Shown: piece by piece, positions 9,252-18,935 of the stretch
How positions within the stretch are numbered: the first letter of the stretch is position 1
Layout: each line of letters opens with the position of its first letter
DNA from: JBCBDX01 sp039822005
Lineage (GTDB): Bacteria > Pseudomonadota > Alphaproteobacteria > Rhizobiales > Rhizobiaceae
Direction of reading: 5' to 3'
DNA length: 64,000 nt
Assembly (NCBI GenBank): GCA_039822005.1
Contig: JBCBMZ010000008.1
Coordinates: forward strand, 76,570-140,569
Made by a program: the position numbers and the translations under genes
Notes under the pieces: generated by a model
What the model saw: only the letters and a program-made list of their open reading frames with translations
Databases searched by the model: none
What the model was told of the DNA's origin: nothing

Positions 9252-9605
9252 ATGACAGCGCATGATAAGAATTTGGCTGGCAAAAACGTGACCATAACCG
9301 ATGCCTGTTTCGCACGCGTTGCCAAGATATTGGCTGGCGAAACGGACAAAACCGCGCTTCGCGTTTCTGTCGAAGGCGGTGGCTGCTCAGGCTTTTCATA
9401 TAAGTTCGATCTGGTTGCTGATAGCGCCGATGATGATCTGGTTTTCGAACAGAACGGGGCCACTGTTTTGATCGATGAGCTTTCGTTGGTCTATATGGAA
9501 GGCTCGCAAATCGATTTTGTCGATGATTTGATGGGACAATCATTCAAAATCAGCAACCCGAACGCCGTCGCCTCCTGCGGTTGCGGAACAAGTTTCTCGA
9601 TTTAA
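9252..9605 (+). CDS. erpA: Iron-sulfur cluster carrier/insertion protein, ErpA/IscA family
   Basis: A-type carriers receive Fe-S clusters from the SUF/ISC machinery and pass them to target enzymes. The 117-aa protein contains the three conserved cysteines: one in VEGGGCSGFSY and two in ASCGCGTSFSI at the C-terminus, plus the YMEGSQIDFVDDLMGQSF core. Starting at the ATG at 9252 gives family length; longer in-frame readings upstream overlap the divergent dgt promoter. It overlaps xthA by one base (TAATG). The exact paralogue (erpA versus iscA/sufA) is not certain from sequence alone. Confidence 0.9.
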   Translation: MTAHDKNLAGKNVTITDACFARVAKILAGETDKTALRVSVEGGGCSGFSYKFDLVADSADDDLVFEQNGATVLIDELSLVYMEGSQIDFVDDLMGQSFKISNPNAVASCGCGTSFSI

Positions 9606-10393
9606 TGCCGCTGAAAATCGCCACCTGGAACATCAACGGCGTGAAAGCGCGCATTGATACCGTAAAGTCTTGGCTGGAACAATCGCAGCCGGACATTGTG
9701 TGCCTACAGGAAATCAAATCCGTTGATGAGAATTTCCCTCGCATGGAGTTTGAGGCGCTGGGTTACAATGTGGAAACCCACGGCCAAAAAGGCTTTAACG
9801 GCGTTGCCATTTTTTCCAAACTTCCCTTCGATGAAGTCAATCGCGGTCTGCCCGGCGATGATGAGGACGACCAGGCACGTTTTATCGAAGGCGTTTTCTC
9901 AATTGATAGCCGAGTTTTGCGTCTCGTTTCTCTGTACCTGCCCAATGGCAATCCGGTCACCGAAGACCGAAAATTCGGCTACAAGCTGCGCTGGATGAAA
10001 CGGTTGGAAGCCTTTGCGGCCGAGCGGCTGGCGCTGGAAGAAGCCCTCATTCTGGCTGGCGATTATAATGTGATCCCGATGCCTGAGGATTGCCACGATC
10101 CCGCCGCTTGGGAGGGAGACGCGCTTTTTCGCCCCGAAAGCCGAGAACAGTTCCGCAGACTGACCCATATGGGCTTTACCGACGCTTTGCGGGCAACCAG
10201 CGATGCAGTTGCCTATACTTTCTGGGACTATCAGGCAGGGGCTTGGCAAAAGGATCACGGCATACGGATCGATCATCTCATGTGCTCTGCAGAGGCCATG
10301 GACATGGTCGAGGCAGTGGACGTGGAAAAATATGTACGCGGCTGGGAAAAACCGTCTGACCATGTGCCTGTAGTTGCGCGCCTGTCCTCATGA
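9605..10393 (+). CDS. xthA: Exodeoxyribonuclease III
   Basis: ExoIII/AP endonuclease family enzymes repair abasic sites and blocked 3' ends. The 262-aa product has the catalytic motifs in order: ATWNINGVKAR (residues 6-16), CLQEIK, YLPNGNP, GDYNVIP and SDHVPVVARL at the end. The ATG at 9605 overlaps the upstream stop codon (TAATG), indicating translational coupling with the Fe-S carrier gene. Same pairing is seen in other Rhizobiales as I recall. Confidence 0.95.
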   Translation: MPLKIATWNINGVKARIDTVKSWLEQSQPDIVCLQEIKSVDENFPRMEFEALGYNVETHGQKGFNGVAIFSKLPFDEVNRGLPGDDEDDQARFIEGVFSIDSRVLRLVSLYLPNGNPVTEDRKFGYKLRWMKRLEAFAAERLALEEALILAGDYNVIPMPEDCHDPAAWEGDALFRPESREQFRRLTHMGFTDALRATSDAVAYTFWDYQAGAWQKDHGIRIDHLMCSAEAMDMVEAVDVEKYVRGWEKPSDHVPVVARLSS

Positions 10394-10472
10394 ACTGAGA
10401 CTTTGCGGCCGAAGATTTGCCAAAACCACACTCTTGTGAGACGGTTTACGATCAACACTGGGGGAGTATCCC

Positions 10473-10715
10473 ATGAGATTGGGTCTGGTTTTATTGCTAC
10501 TTTCGGGATTAGGGGTCACTAGCGCCCTTGGTCAGGCCACGCACCGCAGTTATGGTGATTGCACGTGCCGCTATCAGGGCGCTGACTTTCACGAAGGTGA
10601 AACGATCTGCGCCAACGTAAGTGGCAAGCAGGTAACGATGCGGTGCGGTCGCGTTCTCAACAACACATCGTGGAAAAGAATGAAAGAGGGCTGCGAAACC
10701 AACAACTTGTCATGA
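10473..10715 (+). CDS. Small secreted cysteine-containing protein, unknown function
   Basis: The 80-aa product starts with a clear signal peptide (MRLGLVLLLLSGLGVTSALG, cleavage likely after about residue 20) and leaves a mature chain of about 60 residues with five Cys (in GDCTCRY, ETICANV, TMRCGRV and KEGCETN). A strong GGGGGAG ribosome site lies 7 nt before the ATG. It is probably periplasmic, perhaps with disulfides. It sits between xthA and the convergent exoR gene. I do not recognise a named family, though similar small proteins beside xthA occur in rhizobia. Confidence 0.7.
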   Translation: MRLGLVLLLLSGLGVTSALGQATHRSYGDCTCRYQGADFHEGETICANVSGKQVTMRCGRVLNNTSWKRMKEGCETNNLS

Positions 10716-10741
10716 TTGCCTAATTCAAGCCCTTACCTGCT

Positions 10742-11575
10742 TCAGCGGGAAGCAAGATTGGTTTCGACAATAACTGCAGCTTTGCGGCGCTCAGCTTCAT
10801 TGGAGATCGCGAACGCCTCCTCCTGAAGCGCGCGGATCCACTCGCGTTCATGCCCTGCGGAAATCTGAAGCGCCTCCGTCAGAAGCGCTAACCCGTCAAC
10901 ACTTCGACCGGACTGGAAATAAAGCTTTCCAAGCATCGCTTTGGCACCGGCATGACCTTTTTTGGCAGCCTGATTAAACCAGCGCGCAGCTTGGCGTTCA
11001 CCCTGCTCGCTGGACCGGTCCCGCAAATGGAACAGGCCGATTTCAAACTGGGCGCTTGGCTCTCCAAAGCTCGTCGCTGCCAGCCAATAAAGTTCGCGCG
11101 CACGCCCCGGATCCGCATCGACCCGCGTTCCGGGAATACCTGACTGAAAGTAACCGGCCAACGACACAAGCGCATTGGCGATGAAGGCCTGATCCTGTGA
11201 ACCGGGCTCAGCACCATCGCGCACAATATCTTCAAACAATTTGAAGGCTTCGTAGTCGTTTTCAGCAACACCGTCGCCTTCGGCATACATGTGTGCCAGC
11301 TTCCAGCGAGCACCGCTATGGCCTTGTTCAGCCAATGTCCGGTAGGCTTCAAACGCCTCGTTCTTCTGGCCTTTTTTGTACGCTTGAAGGCCAAGACGCA
11401 AACGCAAAACGACGCTGTTCTCGTTACCGTCAACGCCAACAGTCGATCCCTGACGATTTACCGTCACACCAGCGTCGGCTGCCGGGGAATGGGGCGACAC
11501 GAACAGCACAGACGCTGCAACAAGACTGCCGCGTACCATATTCAACTTGCTAGGCTTACCGGATAATATCATCAT
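10742..11575 (-). CDS. exoR: ExoR-like Sel1-repeat periplasmic regulator
   Basis: In Sinorhizobium ExoR is a periplasmic Sel1-repeat protein that holds back the ExoS/ChvI two-component system and so controls exopolysaccharide, motility and acid response. This protein (277 aa) has a signal-like N-terminus and Sel1/TPR repeats; GARWKLAHMYAEGDGVAENDYEAF (in pieces) and QAARWFNQAAKKGHAGAKAMLGKLYFQ closely recall ExoR, as does the C-terminus WIRALQEEAFAIS..AERRKAA. Two ATGs in tandem (11575, 11572) are possible starts; the first overlaps the ilvD stop (TGATG), so translation is probably coupled. No exoS/chvI genes are in this window. Assignment is by pattern memory. Confidence 0.75.
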   Translation of the reverse strand: MMILSGKPSKLNMVRGSLVAASVLFVSPHSPAADAGVTVNRQGSTVGVDGNENSVVLRLRLGLQAYKKGQKNEAFEAYRTLAEQGHSGARWKLAHMYAEGDGVAENDYEAFKLFEDIVRDGAEPGSQDQAFIANALVSLAGYFQSGIPGTRVDADPGRARELYWLAATSFGEPSAQFEIGLFHLRDRSSEQGERQAARWFNQAAKKGHAGAKAMLGKLYFQSGRSVDGLALLTEALQISAGHEREWIRALQEEAFAISNEAERRKAAVIVETNLASR

Positions 11576-13299
11576 CAAATATCAGCGTAACAGTGCGTTT
11601 CATTAGCGCCGCCAGGATGTGTCACTGCCCCATGGCGGGCATTTCCAACGGTTGCAGCATACTTCCAAAGCGCACCGGATTGATAGTCGGTTTCACGCGG
11701 TTTCCACGTTTCACGGCGCATTTTCAGCTCTTCATCGCTCAAATCGACATCCAAAGTTCCCTCAACCGCATCGATTGATATGATGTCGCCGTCTTTAAGG
11801 AGACCGATGGGGCCGCCGACTGCCGCTTCGGGGCCCACATGGCCGATACAAAAGCCGCGCGTGGCACCAGAGAACCGGCCATCCGTAATCAGCGCCACCT
11901 TGTCGCCCATTCCCTGGCCGTAAAGCGCGGCCGTCGTCGCCAACATTTCGCGCATACCCGGACCGCCCTTGGGGCCTTCGTATCGAATGACCAACACTTC
12001 GCCTTCTTCAAACTTGCCATTCGTTACCGCGTCAAAACACTCTTCCTCAGTGTCGAAGCAACGCGCAGGCCCGCTGAACTGGAGGTTTTTCATACCCGCA
12101 ACCTTAACGATCGCTCCATCAGTGGCCAGATTGCCTTTCAAACCAACGACACCGCCCGTTTCGGTGATCGGTTTACTCGCCGGATAAACGACATCCTGAT
12201 CCGGGTTCCACGATACATGCTCCATGTTTTCAGCAATTGTGCGGCCAGTCGTCGTCATGCAGTCGCCATGCAAGTAGCCATGGTCAAGAAGCGTTTTCAT
12301 CAACAGTGGAATACCGCCAACCTCGAACATATCCTTGGCGACATATTTGCCACCCGGCTTGAGATCAGCGATGTAAGGTGTCTTCTTGAAGATTTGCGCG
12401 ACATCGAAAAGGTCAAATTCAATACCGCATTCATGCGCGATGGCGGGCAAGTGTAACGCGGCATTGGTAGAACCGCCGGAAGCGGCCACAACGGCAGCGG
12501 CATTTTCCAAAGCTTGGCGGGTGACGATATCGCGCGGCCTGATGTTGCGCGCAATCAGCTCCATGACCTTTTCACCAGCGGCAAACGAGAACCTGTCACG
12601 AATTTCATAAGGGGCTGGTGCGCCGCACGAATAAGGCAACGCCAAACCGATCGCTTCAGCAACCGTCGCCATCGTATTGGCCGTAAACTGGGCACCGCAT
12701 GAGCCGGCGGAGGGACAAGCCACCTGTTCCAGCTCGGCTAAATCCTCATCAGACATCTTGCCGACCGAATGCATGCCGACAGCTTCAAAAACATCTTGAA
12801 CCGTGACTTGCTTGCCTTTGAAAGAACCCGGCAAAATTGAACCGCCATATATGAAAACAGACGGCACGTTCAGGCGAACCATCGCCATCATCATGCCTGG
12901 CAGGGATTTGTCACAGCCCGCAAGCCCAACCAGCGCATCATAGCAATGGCCGCGCATGGTAAGCTCAACGGAATCGGTGATGACATCACGCGAAACCAAC
13001 GATGACTTCATCCCCTGGTGACCCATGGCGATACCATCTGTGACCGTGATTGTGCAGAATTCACGCGGCGTACCATTGGCCGCTGCCACACCTTTTTTCA
13101 CAACTTGTGCCTGACGCATCAGGGCGATATTGCACGGCGCGGCCTCGTTCCAACATGACGCTACACCAACCAATGGCTGCGCAATCTCTTCTTGCGAGAG
13201 GCCCATCGCATACAAGTACGAGCGGTGCGGCGCGCGCGCTGGCCCGACGGTGGTATGGCGGCTTGGCAGCTTTGACTTGTCGAAAACTTTGGCGTCCAT
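11575..13299 (-). CDS. ilvD: Dihydroxy-acid dehydratase
   Basis: IlvD dehydrates 2,3-dihydroxy acids to 2-keto acids in isoleucine, valine and pantothenate synthesis and carries an Fe-S cluster. Cluster cysteines are seen in VASCWNEAAPCN (near residue 50), VGLAGCDKSLPGMMMA (near 122) and ACPSAGSCGAQFTANTM (near 195). The C-terminal region has LITDGRFSGATRGFCIGHVGPEA. I chose ATG 13299 (574 aa) over a TTG one codon earlier because GGAG lies 8 nt before it. It is translationally coupled to the exoR-like gene downstream. Confidence 0.96.
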   Translation of the reverse strand: MDAKVFDKSKLPSRHTTVGPARAPHRSYLYAMGLSQEEIAQPLVGVASCWNEAAPCNIALMRQAQVVKKGVAAANGTPREFCTITVTDGIAMGHQGMKSSLVSRDVITDSVELTMRGHCYDALVGLAGCDKSLPGMMMAMVRLNVPSVFIYGGSILPGSFKGKQVTVQDVFEAVGMHSVGKMSDEDLAELEQVACPSAGSCGAQFTANTMATVAEAIGLALPYSCGAPAPYEIRDRFSFAAGEKVMELIARNIRPRDIVTRQALENAAAVVAASGGSTNAALHLPAIAHECGIEFDLFDVAQIFKKTPYIADLKPGGKYVAKDMFEVGGIPLLMKTLLDHGYLHGDCMTTTGRTIAENMEHVSWNPDQDVVYPASKPITETGGVVGLKGNLATDGAIVKVAGMKNLQFSGPARCFDTEEECFDAVTNGKFEEGEVLVIRYEGPKGGPGMREMLATTAALYGQGMGDKVALITDGRFSGATRGFCIGHVGPEAAVGGPIGLLKDGDIISIDAVEGTLDVDLSDEELKMRRETWKPRETDYQSGALWKYAATVGNARHGAVTHPGGANETHCYADI

Positions 13300-13484
13300 C
13301 AAACCTGCTCCTTCAGTGCCCTATTTGTTCACCCATATCGATTTAAATACCAAGCAGCTGTTATTCAAAGCCCTTTGGGGCGAAATCTAGGCACGATCAC
13401 ACTTTATAAATCAATATCGTAAATGCCCACCAAAGTCTGTTGCATGCCCGCTACAGTTCGAGGTGCGCAAGCCGACGGCAAACG

Positions 13485-13511
13485 AAAACTGCCGCGTGGT
13501 GCGCGCGGCAG
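13485..13511 (-). terminator. Rho-independent terminator after the FadL-like gene
   Basis: In mRNA sense CTGCCGCG and CGCGGCAG form a perfect 8-bp GC-rich stem with a 7-nt loop, followed by TTTTCG. It lies about 30 bp past the stop of the gene ending at 13544 and before the ilvD promoter region. Confidence 0.75.
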
Positions 13512-13543
13512 CTACATTGAAAACCGTCTGGTTGCAAGCGCGG

Positions 13544-14722
13544 TCAGAAATTAACCAGGAAGTTTCCGCCGACAGCGTAAGCAATGTCATTACCAACTGT
13601 CGCGTCGTACTCCGCACCGTTAGCAACCGACTGCGAACCTGACGTTAGATAGCTAACGGCTCCGCCAAGCGAAATTGCACCGCGATCACCCGCCATCCGC
13701 AGGCCGGCACCGACGGTCCAAGTATCTGTCAACATATCCTCGGTGGTCGACACGCCTTGATCCCACGTTAGGGATGCCTGTCCGGAGAGCATTTCAGAGA
13801 ACTGGCGTCCAACACCACCGCTGACTGTCCAACCGTCTTTCCAGAAATACTCGTTTTGGTTGGGTACAACACCGGCAATCGTATAATCCAGCGTGTCGAT
13901 CACGCTCCAGTCTGTCCACTTGACCGAACCAAAGACCAGCGTACCTGCCGCCACACCAGATTGAACCTTGAGTTCCACGCTCTGCGGTGTGGTACCTTCA
14001 CCGATAACGCTATAGGTGCTGGGGGCCAAAATGAAGCCGCCCGTACCGTCAGGGACAAATCCGGCGTAAGTTCCGCCTGGCGTATGATCTACCGCGGAGC
14101 GATACAACAATTGTGCCCGCAAGGCGATCTCTGGTATCTCGTAAGCTGCGCCAACGCGGAAGCCCGGCGTATAATCGCCATTAAACGTCAGGACACCAAA
14201 ATCAGTATTTTCTTCATAGAAAAACTTCTCAAGGAACACACCGCCCAAAATCCAAGCCGTTCCAGGACCTGCATCCACCCCATAGCCACATGTCAGGCCA
14301 AGTTCATCGACACTCAGTTCCAAAGACTCGGTAGCGTTACTCGTCTGGATCGGCCCACTGCCAATATCAATAATGCTGCGATCGGCGTTGAGTTTGTCCT
14401 CACCAAAGCTCGAACTGGCGCCGTAAACTTGTGTAAACGTTCCGGCACACCGCGCGCTCTCGGTGATGTTCAGCTTGATGGCCCCGTTGGGTATGACGTA
14501 ACTATTGGTAAACACACCATCATCAGTCGACTCACCATCGACGGTGTCAAAGTCCCGCTGAGGTGCAACGAAAACGAGGCCTGAACGCATGCTAAAGCCG
14601 CCATCTTCGTAAATGATATCCGTGTCAGCCGTACCGCGACCAAACCCGCCCGCATGCGCGGACCCGGCCAAAACCGTACCGGCAATCATAGCGACAGCGA
14701 TTTTTTTAATTATGTGAGCCAT
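13544..14722 (-). CDS. OmpP1/FadL-family outer membrane transport protein
   Basis: FadL-type 14-strand barrels carry long-chain fatty acids or other hydrophobic substrates across the outer membrane. The 392-aa precursor starts MAHIIKKIAVAMIAGTVLAG and has a signal peptidase site after SAHA. The mature N-terminus GGFGRGTADTDIIYEDGGF resembles the plug segment of the family, and the chain ends in the aromatic-terminated barrel strand GGNFLVNF typical of outer membrane proteins. I chose the ATG at 14722 because GGAGG lies 5 nt before it. Two Cys (near residues 88 and 124) are unusual but present in relatives. Substrate unknown; the neighbours give no hint. Confidence 0.8.
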   Translation of the reverse strand: MAHIIKKIAVAMIAGTVLAGSAHAGGFGRGTADTDIIYEDGGFSMRSGLVFVAPQRDFDTVDGESTDDGVFTNSYVIPNGAIKLNITESARCAGTFTQVYGASSSFGEDKLNADRSIIDIGSGPIQTSNATESLELSVDELGLTCGYGVDAGPGTAWILGGVFLEKFFYEENTDFGVLTFNGDYTPGFRVGAAYEIPEIALRAQLLYRSAVDHTPGGTYAGFVPDGTGGFILAPSTYSVIGEGTTPQSVELKVQSGVAAGTLVFGSVKWTDWSVIDTLDYTIAGVVPNQNEYFWKDGWTVSGGVGRQFSEMLSGQASLTWDQGVSTTEDMLTDTWTVGAGLRMAGDRGAISLGGAVSYLTSGSQSVANGAEYDATVGNDIAYAVGGNFLVNF

Positions 14723-15025
14723 CCAGTCCTCCAAACCTCTGCCACCTGTGTCCCATATTGACGCTAGTTTTCAAGCTGTATGTGACGCGCGTTATTCAAG
14801 TGTGCTCAAAAGAAAAGCGATACAAGCACACAAGTTGGCCCCAAACTGCACGGGCTCCAGTTACGTAAACGTCAATAAACTGAAAAAAGATACGTTTTTT
14901 CGGGTCATTTTCGTCCCGAGAGCAGTTTTTGATCTACAAAAACAAACTGTTGCACAATCGTCACATTGAGCACGATTTTACACAATTTTGGTAAGGAGGC
15001 AAAACGCCAAGCCTGTGAATAAAGC
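14723..15025. other. Intergenic region between valS and the FadL-like gene
   Basis: About 300 bp, AT-rich, with no credible gene. It holds the promoter of the FadL-like gene. A short CGGG/CCCG dyad flanked by T-runs (near 14897-14935) is seen but is not a convincing terminator. I see no other structure. Confidence 0.5.
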
Positions 15026-17962
15026 TTACGCATCACCGATTCGCGTCAGCGCCAACTGAAGTTTTTCAATCACGGGCTCTGACTCAGCAAGACGCACCCG
15101 CTCTGCTTGAACAACTTCCGGCTTGGCGTTCGATACGAATTTCGGATTATCCAGCTTCTTGCGAATTTTGTCGATTTCGCCCTGCGCTTTGGCAAGCGCT
15201 TTTTCCAAGCGGGCCCGTTCCGCATCAATATCGATCAAGCCGCCTAGCGGTATGCAAAATGTTGCATCACCGGCAATCACTTGAGCAGACGCTTTTGGGG
15301 GCTCTTCCGCTTGATCAATTCTTTCAGCGCGCGCCAAAGTTTGAATGGCATCGCGGTGCCGCTCCATACGTTCATGGTCAAGCGCATTGCCCCCAACCAC
15401 CACAAGCGGCGCTTTGGCAGACGGGGGAACATTCATTTCGGCACGGGCCGACCGAATGCCTGAAACAAGATCAACCAACCAGTTGATGTCATTGGCTGCG
15501 TCCTCGTCACCAAATGTCGGCTGCGGCCAATGCGCATGGCACACAAGGCTCGTGCGGTCGCCAGTTAGCGCCCACAACTCTTCGGTCATGAACGGCATAA
15601 ACGGGTGCAGCAGCTTGTAAATCTCATCAAGAACATGAGCTGCAATTGCCTGCGACTCGATTTTGGCCGCTTCATCTTCGCCGTTAAAGACCGGCTTAAG
15701 CAGCTCCAGATACCAGTCGCAGAACGTATTCCAGACGAACTTGTAGGCCGCCGATGCCGCATCATTGAAACGGTAGGTCTCAATTCCTTTTGAAACTTCG
15801 ATCGCCGCGCGGGTCAGTTCGGTCAATATCCAGCGGTTTAGCGGATGGGTCGCATGATCGGGCTCAATGGATGGATCGTGTTTGACGCCATTCATCTGCG
15901 CAAAACGCGTCGCGTTCCAAAGCTTGGTTCCAAAGTTTCGATAGCCGGCAATCCGGGCAGGGTCGAGCTTCACATCCCTGCCCTGGGCCGCCATGATAGC
16001 GAGTGTAAAGCGAAGCGCATCGGCGCCATATTCGTCAATCAGCTCCAACGGGTCGATGACATTGCCCTTCGACTTCGACATCTTGTTGCCGTGCTTGTCG
16101 CGAACCAGCGCATGCACATAAACAGTGTGGAACGGCTCAACGATCTGGCCGGCGTCATCCTTCATGAAGTGGTTGCCCATCATCATCATCCGCGCGACCC
16201 AAAAGAAGATGATGTCAAAACCGGTGACCAAAACATCTGTCTGATAATAGGTTTCCAGCTCTTTGGTTTGATCCGGCCAGCCCAGCGTGGAAAACGGCCA
16301 GAGCGCGGACGAGAACCAGGTGTCGAGGACGTCTTCATCGCGTACCAGAATGCTCTCGGTTTCAAAGGCTTCGATCTTGTTTTCAACCCAGGCTTTCCAA
16401 GGGCCCTCGTGGGCGATGTAGTATTGGATCGCGTCTTCCAGCGCGAGGCCTTCATTCTTGGCGACAAAAATCGTGCCGTCGGGCCCGTACCATGCCGGGA
16501 TCCGATGCCCCCACCAGAGCTGGCGTGAGATGCACCAAGGCTCGATGTTCTCCATCCAATTAAAGTAGGTGTTTTCCCAAGTCTTGGGCACGAAGTTCGT
16601 GCGGCCTTCCTTCACCGACGCCAGCGCCGGTTCGGCGAGCGTCTTGGCGTCGCAGAACCACTGGTCGGTCAACATCGGCTCGATGACTACACCGGAGCGA
16701 TCCCCAAAGGGCTGCATGATTTTTTTGTTTTCGACGTAAGGAACGGACTGCACCGTCTCGTTACCCTCGTCGTCCTTGGCAATGATCCTTGTCATCACCA
16801 CCAAACCGTCAGCATTGATCTGCTCAACAATGCGCTTGCGCGCGTCGAAACGATCCAAGCCGCGCAGATCGTCGGGCACAAGATTGATGGCATCGCACTC
16901 AGCTTCGGAAAGCGTTTTCTCACCGCGCGCAACCGCACCTGCGATGATCGCCGCCTCTGCATAAGGCTCACCATCGTCTCGCATGGCCGCCTTGGTGTCC
17001 ATCAGCCGGTACATCGGAATACCGCCACGCTTTGCGACCTGATAGTCATTAAAGTCATGCGCACCGGTGATCTTCACCGCACCCGACCCAAAATCGGGAT
17101 CGGGATATTCATCGGTGATAATCGGAATCAGACGGCGATGCTCCTTGGGGCCAACGGGAATTTCGCACAATTTGCCGACGATGGGCGCATAGCGCTCATC
17201 CGACGGGTGCACGGCCACTGCCCCATCGCCCAGCATGGTTTCAGGCCGTGTCGTCGCGATGGAAATGTAGTCGCGCGTCTCGCGCAGCGTGACGTTCCCA
17301 TCCTCGTCTTTTTCGACATACTCGTAGGTTTCACCACCCGCCAGCGGGTACTTGAAGTGCCACATATGGCCGTCCACTTCCCTGTTCTCGACTTCGAGAT
17401 CGGAAATGGCGGTTTCAAACTTCGGGTCCCAATTCACCAGCCGCTTGCCGCGGTAAATCAGACCTTCATTATAAAGGCGGACAAACACCTCGAGGACAGC
17501 TTCCGACAAGCCCTCATCCATGGTGAAGCGCTCGCGGCTCCAATCACACGATGCGCCAAGACGTTTGAGCTGGTTGAAAATGGTGCCGCCGGATTCTTCT
17601 TTCCACTGCCAAACGCGCTCGATAAATCCGTCTCGGCCCAGATCACGACGTGACGGCTCACCATCAGCGGCCAGTTTGCGCTCAACCACCATCTGCGTGG
17701 CAATGCCTGCATGGTCCATGCCCGGTTGCCACAACACATTGTTGCCGAGCATGCGTTGGTGACGGATCAAAATATCCTGCAAAGTATTGTTAAGCGCATG
17801 CCCCATATGCAACGAACCGGTCACATTGGGAGGTGGGATCACAATACAATAGGGATCGGCGCCCTCGCGCTGGCCGGCACCCGCCGCAAAGGCGCTTGCT
17901 TCGTCCCATCGTTGCGCAATGCGCGGTTCGACGCTTTTAGCGTCAAATTTCGTGTCCAGCAT
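15026..17962 (-). CDS. valS: Valyl-tRNA synthetase
   Basis: ValRS is a large class I synthetase with an editing domain. The 978-aa protein has the HIGH motif in PPPNVTGSLHMGHALNN (near residue 45), the editing-domain stretch ATTRPETMLGDGAVAVHP (near 240) and KMSKSKGNVIDPLE (near 625). The C-terminus is the coiled-coil arm (residues about 905-975, rich in K/E/R with heptads). Length is normal. It lies 83 bp after popZ on the same strand. Confidence 0.97.
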   Translation of the reverse strand: MLDTKFDAKSVEPRIAQRWDEASAFAAGAGQREGADPYCIVIPPPNVTGSLHMGHALNNTLQDILIRHQRMLGNNVLWQPGMDHAGIATQMVVERKLAADGEPSRRDLGRDGFIERVWQWKEESGGTIFNQLKRLGASCDWSRERFTMDEGLSEAVLEVFVRLYNEGLIYRGKRLVNWDPKFETAISDLEVENREVDGHMWHFKYPLAGGETYEYVEKDEDGNVTLRETRDYISIATTRPETMLGDGAVAVHPSDERYAPIVGKLCEIPVGPKEHRRLIPIITDEYPDPDFGSGAVKITGAHDFNDYQVAKRGGIPMYRLMDTKAAMRDDGEPYAEAAIIAGAVARGEKTLSEAECDAINLVPDDLRGLDRFDARKRIVEQINADGLVVMTRIIAKDDEGNETVQSVPYVENKKIMQPFGDRSGVVIEPMLTDQWFCDAKTLAEPALASVKEGRTNFVPKTWENTYFNWMENIEPWCISRQLWWGHRIPAWYGPDGTIFVAKNEGLALEDAIQYYIAHEGPWKAWVENKIEAFETESILVRDEDVLDTWFSSALWPFSTLGWPDQTKELETYYQTDVLVTGFDIIFFWVARMMMMGNHFMKDDAGQIVEPFHTVYVHALVRDKHGNKMSKSKGNVIDPLELIDEYGADALRFTLAIMAAQGRDVKLDPARIAGYRNFGTKLWNATRFAQMNGVKHDPSIEPDHATHPLNRWILTELTRAAIEVSKGIETYRFNDAASAAYKFVWNTFCDWYLELLKPVFNGEDEAAKIESQAIAAHVLDEIYKLLHPFMPFMTEELWALTGDRTSLVCHAHWPQPTFGDEDAANDINWLVDLVSGIRSARAEMNVPPSAKAPLVVVGGNALDHERMERHRDAIQTLARAERIDQAEEPPKASAQVIAGDATFCIPLGGLIDIDAERARLEKALAKAQGEIDKIRKKLDNPKFVSNAKPEVVQAERVRLAESEPVIEKLQLALTRIGDA

Positions 17963-18045
17963 GGCTGAGAATGTCCGTGTCAGGAAAGCCTGAAATTGCG
18001 CGCGTTAAAGACCCGCTGGCCCCTAGTGTCAACCGTACGAAAAAG

Positions 18046-18819
18046 TCAGGCGGCGCGCGGCTCTCCGCGTGCGATGCGTTCGATTTCCTGACGCACCAGA
18101 CGCTCAACCATCGAAGGTAGATTTTCATCCAACCATTCGGCGAGCATGGGCCTGAGCAATTCCTCAGTGGTCGCTTTCAGATCTTCACCTGTTTGAGCAC
18201 GAAACACATCGTCCAATGTCGAAAACGTTTCAGCAATCGAGCGGCTGGCTTCATGCGAGACCAGCGGCATGATTTGACCAACCCCTAAACCGTTAACCTC
18301 AGACGGTTTACGCTCTTCAGTTGTTTCTGTTGCAGGTTGCAAGGGTTCGTCGTTCCTGGCCGGTTCCACCAATGGCAATGATTCTTGTGGGCTGACGGAA
18401 TGTTCCGGCGCAGCATCAGGCGCTGCAACAGGCTCGGACAGCCCATCTGCCATGCTGCCGTTAAGCATCGTCGCGGTTGACTGAAGAACCTGCGCAACCT
18501 CACGAAAAGCTTCAGCATCGTCTGCCGTAAAACGATCATCGTAAGCCGGCACAACAGGCTCTTCCTTTTGCTTTGGACTTAATTCGGTAGTCGGCACCGG
18601 CGGCTTTTCCAATTTTGGTTCGCGCAGCGGCATTTGATTAGGCGCCAGCGGGTCCATCGCCATGGCTGTCCGCGTTGTGCTGCCATTCAGATTAACAGGT
18701 GATGTGGGTGCCGCGCCCGCTAACGGTGTTTCTGGCACGCTCTCATCAATAATCCGCCTGATGGAAGACAAAATGTCTTCCATGGATGCGCGCGATGTTT
18801 GCCTTTTCGGATTTGTCAT
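18046..18819 (-). CDS. popZ: Polar organising protein PopZ family (DUF2497)
   Basis: PopZ self-assembles at alphaproteobacterial cell poles and anchors the centromere and polar signalling proteins. The 257-aa protein has the two conserved ends: N-terminal SMEDILSSIRRIIDE (residues 12-26) that recruits partners, and a C-terminal helical assembly region LLRPMLAEWLDENLPSMVER..RQEIERIARG. The middle is acidic and Pro-rich, as in PopZ. Its place beside valS and tolC matches other Rhizobiales. Confidence 0.9.
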   Translation of the reverse strand: MTNPKRQTSRASMEDILSSIRRIIDESVPETPLAGAAPTSPVNLNGSTTRTAMAMDPLAPNQMPLREPKLEKPPVPTTELSPKQKEEPVVPAYDDRFTADDAEAFREVAQVLQSTATMLNGSMADGLSEPVAAPDAAPEHSVSPQESLPLVEPARNDEPLQPATETTEERKPSEVNGLGVGQIMPLVSHEASRSIAETFSTLDDVFRAQTGEDLKATTEELLRPMLAEWLDENLPSMVERLVRQEIERIARGEPRAA

Positions 18820-18935
18820 GGGGCGCTTCTTGGTTCGGAAAATTGATTCGTGTCACACTAGCCGAGAATGTGGCCAATATGAATTCCACCGGCTAAAGTC
18901 GGCAAAATACTGACAATTATTTTTTACCTGTTTTT

